Assembly: GCA_034433795.1 (NCBI GenBank) | Contig: DAOUAE010000093.1 | Coordinates: 1-34,131, forward strand | DNA from: DAOUAE01 sp034433795 | GTDB lineage: Bacteria > Chloroflexota > UBA6077 > FW602-bin22 > DAOUAE01 | DNA length: 34,131 nucleotides | Reading direction: 5' to 3' | Shown: piece after piece, positions 32,314 to 34,131 of the stretch | Position numbering within the stretch: the first letter of the stretch is position 1 | Layout: each line of letters opens with the position of its first letter | Notes under the pieces: generated by a model | What the model was told of the DNA's origin: nothing | Databases searched by the model: none | The model's input: the letters and a program-made list of their open reading frames with translations, nothing else | Translations under genes and position numbers: made by a program

Positions 32314-34053
32314 CTACCGCCCGATGGCCCGCAGCCACTCCTCCGGATGCTGGCGAATCCACTCCCGGAGGGTGGTTGGCAAATCCGGGCGAACAAGGAG
32401 CGTCTGCACCTCGCGGACAATGTAGTAGAGGACGCCGTCGCTCGTTTGGTAGGCCGCTCCCCCGTCCGGCACCGCCAGGCGGACCTTCGTGGTCACAATC
32501 GCATCCTGCCAGACGCACGCATTTTCGGCCCCTTGCCCAAACAGGCACGGCGCAAGGCCAGTGATCTGTTCGGTTGCAACAGAATGGGGACCTTCGGTAA
32601 CCCTCTTCCAGTTACACCCTTTCCTGACACGTTCTGTCTTTTTAATAGGAACACTGTACTGGTTCCCATCCGGCCCCGTTACGGTCGTGAACCCAACCGT
32701 CCGTTCCTCATCCCTGTAAATACCTTCCGCAATTTGATACGAGAACTGATACCAGAGCCGCCAGGTGGGCAGGACACGGAACACGAAGCTGGGCGTGCCC
32801 GCCCGCGCCCATTCCTCATCCAGCGTGGTGGGGAATGGGGCAATCAGGTAGCCGTACCTCTGGGCGGCCGGATGCGAGGGAATGGAGAGCGCGAACGTGA
32901 GCGTGTCCCCCTCCTCCACCCAGAGCAGATTGGAGGGGATCCGCGGGCCGCGCATGACGGGCCCCCCGGCGGTCTCGACCACGCGGGCGGCTGGGCCCCC
33001 CACAAAACCCCCGGGCCCAAAATCGAGGGCCGCCTGGAGGGGCATGGGGCGATCCAGGCGAGACTGCCAGTACGGCATGAGCCAGAGGCGAAGGGTGATG
33101 TCTTTCAGCGTCCCGTCGCGCGGCGTGCCGGCGTCGTCACCCTCACCCGTACACTCGCCGCCCGCGCCGGCGGGCCAGCGGTCGATTTTCGCTTCCGTTG
33201 ACGGCCGGTCCACCGGCTCCAGCCGCAAGCGGTTGGGCCAGTGAACGAGGCTGGCGGGGAACGGGTCAAGCGTCAGCGTCACCTCCGGGATGGGCACGCG
33301 GGCCTCGATGCGGACCGCGTTCGCCTGCCCGACGCAGCGGAAGGTGGTGCCGTCGAACTGGAGGCCGCCCGGACAGGCCGGCCCTTCAGGGGGGACGCCC
33401 GGACAGGGCACCTCCCGCGCCTGGGTGTTTATGGTGATCCCGGTGCGGGGATCCAGGTAGTACGTCACCTCCTGGCAGTGCTGGAGGTCGCGTCCGGGGA
33501 TGAGCTGGGTGTCAACGATCCACCCTTTGCCGCCCGGCACGACGGCCGGGGTGGGGGTGGGGAGGCAGGCGAGGGGAATGCCGTTCGGGCCGACGCAGAT
33601 CTGGACGTCCGGCGGCAGGCAGTCGAGGGAACGCGTGGCCGTCACCGCCGTGGGACACGGGGTCGGTGTGAAGGCCGGCGGCGTAGGGATCTGCGGCGGG
33701 GGCGTGGGCGTGCGTGGGGGCGGCGTCTGGCCCGGGCGCACGATGGGGGTCACCGTGCCGGCCGGGCCCGGCGGTACGACCGCCGAGGGGGTGACGACCG
33801 GCGTCTGCCCGGTCTGCTGCTTCCCCGGCACCTGCGTGGTCACCGGGGTCGCCTGCGCCCCAGGCCCCCCTCCACCGGGCGGCTGTGTGCCCGGGGGAAC
33901 GGTGACACCGCAGCTGCCACCGAAGGTACCCTTATGATCGAGTCCCCAACTACCACACTGCCGCTCTTCGGCCAGGGAGGTCGTTGTTCCCATTGCCAGA
34001 AGCAGCCCCAGCAGCCCAGAACCGAGAAACACGCCCCACGCCCCTTTCCTCAT
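32314..34053 (-). CDS. Large secreted protein with Pro/Thr-rich linker and scattered cysteines, unknown function
   Basis: This 579-residue protein begins at ATG 34053 with AAGGAGGAGG upstream. Residues 1-28 form a signal peptide (hydrophobic GSGLLGLLLAMG, probable cut near SLA/EE). Residues ~50-165 are a Pro/Thr/Gly-rich linker with TPTP-type runs, typical of extracellular Chloroflexota proteins. The rest contains many Cys residues and a beta-rich pattern, including RLWLMPYWQSRLDRPMPLQ and PSFVFRVLPTWRLWYQFSYQ. No family was recognised. Its start overlaps the stop of the preceding gene (ATGA), so it belongs to an operon entering from the right edge. A surface or appendage component is the most I would suggest. 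Confidence 0.75.
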   Translation of the reverse strand: MRKGAWGVFLGSGLLGLLLAMGTTTSLAEERQCGSWGLDHKGTFGGSCGVTVPPGTQPPGGGGPGAQATPVTTQVPGKQQTGQTPVVTPSAVVPPGPAGTVTPIVRPGQTPPPRTPTPPPQIPTPPAFTPTPCPTAVTATRSLDCLPPDVQICVGPNGIPLACLPTPTPAVVPGGKGWIVDTQLIPGRDLQHCQEVTYYLDPRTGITINTQAREVPCPGVPPEGPACPGGLQFDGTTFRCVGQANAVRIEARVPIPEVTLTLDPFPASLVHWPNRLRLEPVDRPSTEAKIDRWPAGAGGECTGEGDDAGTPRDGTLKDITLRLWLMPYWQSRLDRPMPLQAALDFGPGGFVGGPAARVVETAGGPVMRGPRIPSNLLWVEEGDTLTFALSIPSHPAAQRYGYLIAPFPTTLDEEWARAGTPSFVFRVLPTWRLWYQFSYQIAEGIYRDEERTVGFTTVTGPDGNQYSVPIKKTERVRKGCNWKRVTEGPHSVATEQITGLAPCLFGQGAENACVWQDAIVTTKVRLAVPDGGAAYQTSDGVLYYIVREVQTLLVRPDLPTTLREWIRQHPEEWLRAIGR

Positions 34054-34131
34054 CTCTGGCCTCCTCCTTCTTTCTGCGTCTGAGCCGCCAGACGCTGCGA
34101 CTCCAGCTCGATGAGACGGTTAACATAGCGT
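34050..34131 (-). CDS. C-terminal end of an unknown gene entering from the right edge
   Basis: On the minus strand an open frame from the edge reads RYVNRLIELESQRLAAQTQK and then ends a few residues on at TGA (34052-34050), overlapping the next ATG by four bases. The visible 26 residues are charged and look like the tail of a helix or coiled coil. The ATGA overlap and the following ribosome site inside this tail support it as real. Nothing can be said about function. Confidence 0.5.
   Translation of the reverse strand, partial: RYVNRLIELESQRLAAQTQKEGGGQR

Overview
The window is GC-rich (single 60-base lines range from about 66 to 80% GC across most of it) and is most likely from a thermophilic Chloroflexota, perhaps near the Thermomicrobia. 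The support is indirect: three sugar-binding lipoproteins carry a twin-arginine signal, an LAAC lipobox and long Pro/Thr/Ala linkers. Sugar phosphate isomerase and Gfo/Idh/MocA genes are packed between ABC importers, and there are remnants of an IS630-type transposase and a Uma2 gene. No taxonomic marker beyond one tRNA is present.

Region 1 (1-13771, plus strand) is a sugar or polyol uptake and catabolism locus. It has three TIM-barrel isomerase/epimerase-like proteins (the first cut by the window edge), a MalFG-type importer (two permeases and a lipoprotein), two tandem Gfo/Idh/MocA dehydrogenases, a DUF6807 (PmoA-like) protein, an LplABC-type importer and an aldo/keto reductase. The first importer (about 1417-4900) is strikingly AT-richer than its neighbours. 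The DUF6807 gene and the LplA-type binding protein each carry one frameshift. A palindrome with an AAACGTTT core lies upstream of the first complete gene and looks like a LacI-family operator.

Region 2 (13772-15285) is a fossil zone. It holds a frameshifted IS630-type transposase on the minus strand and a multiply frameshifted Uma2 gene on the plus strand.

Region 3 (15286-20562, minus strand) is a compact housekeeping-type run, in transcription order: PIG-L deacetylase, NagA, thioredoxin reductase, alanyl-tRNA editing protein (AlaX), FAH-family protein and a VUT/YhhQ-type transporter. Region 4 (20674-26210, plus strand) diverges from it. It encodes an RmlD-type reductase, two family 2 glycosyltransferases, a GT-C-like membrane protein, a small four-cysteine protein and a polytopic membrane protein resembling NuoN-type subunits. 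A near-consensus promoter ends just before the reductase start, implying an almost leaderless mRNA.

Region 5 (26257-29611, minus strand) is a third ABC sugar importer. It has a near-perfect sigma-70 promoter (TTGACA-17-TATGAT) with a 19-bp inverted repeat across the -10 box and start point. No importer ATPase is encoded in the window, so all three importers probably share one encoded elsewhere.

Region 6 (29808-34131) begins with tRNA-Gly(CCC). It continues with a solitary CRISPR-repeat-like sequence plus a half copy, a two-gene cassette (NERD-domain nuclease-like protein and membrane-anchored CPHC thioredoxin-like protein), a more degenerate copy of the repeat end, a secreted cysteine-containing protein, and the tail of one more gene. 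This tRNA-adjacent accessory region is the most likely place for something undescribed.
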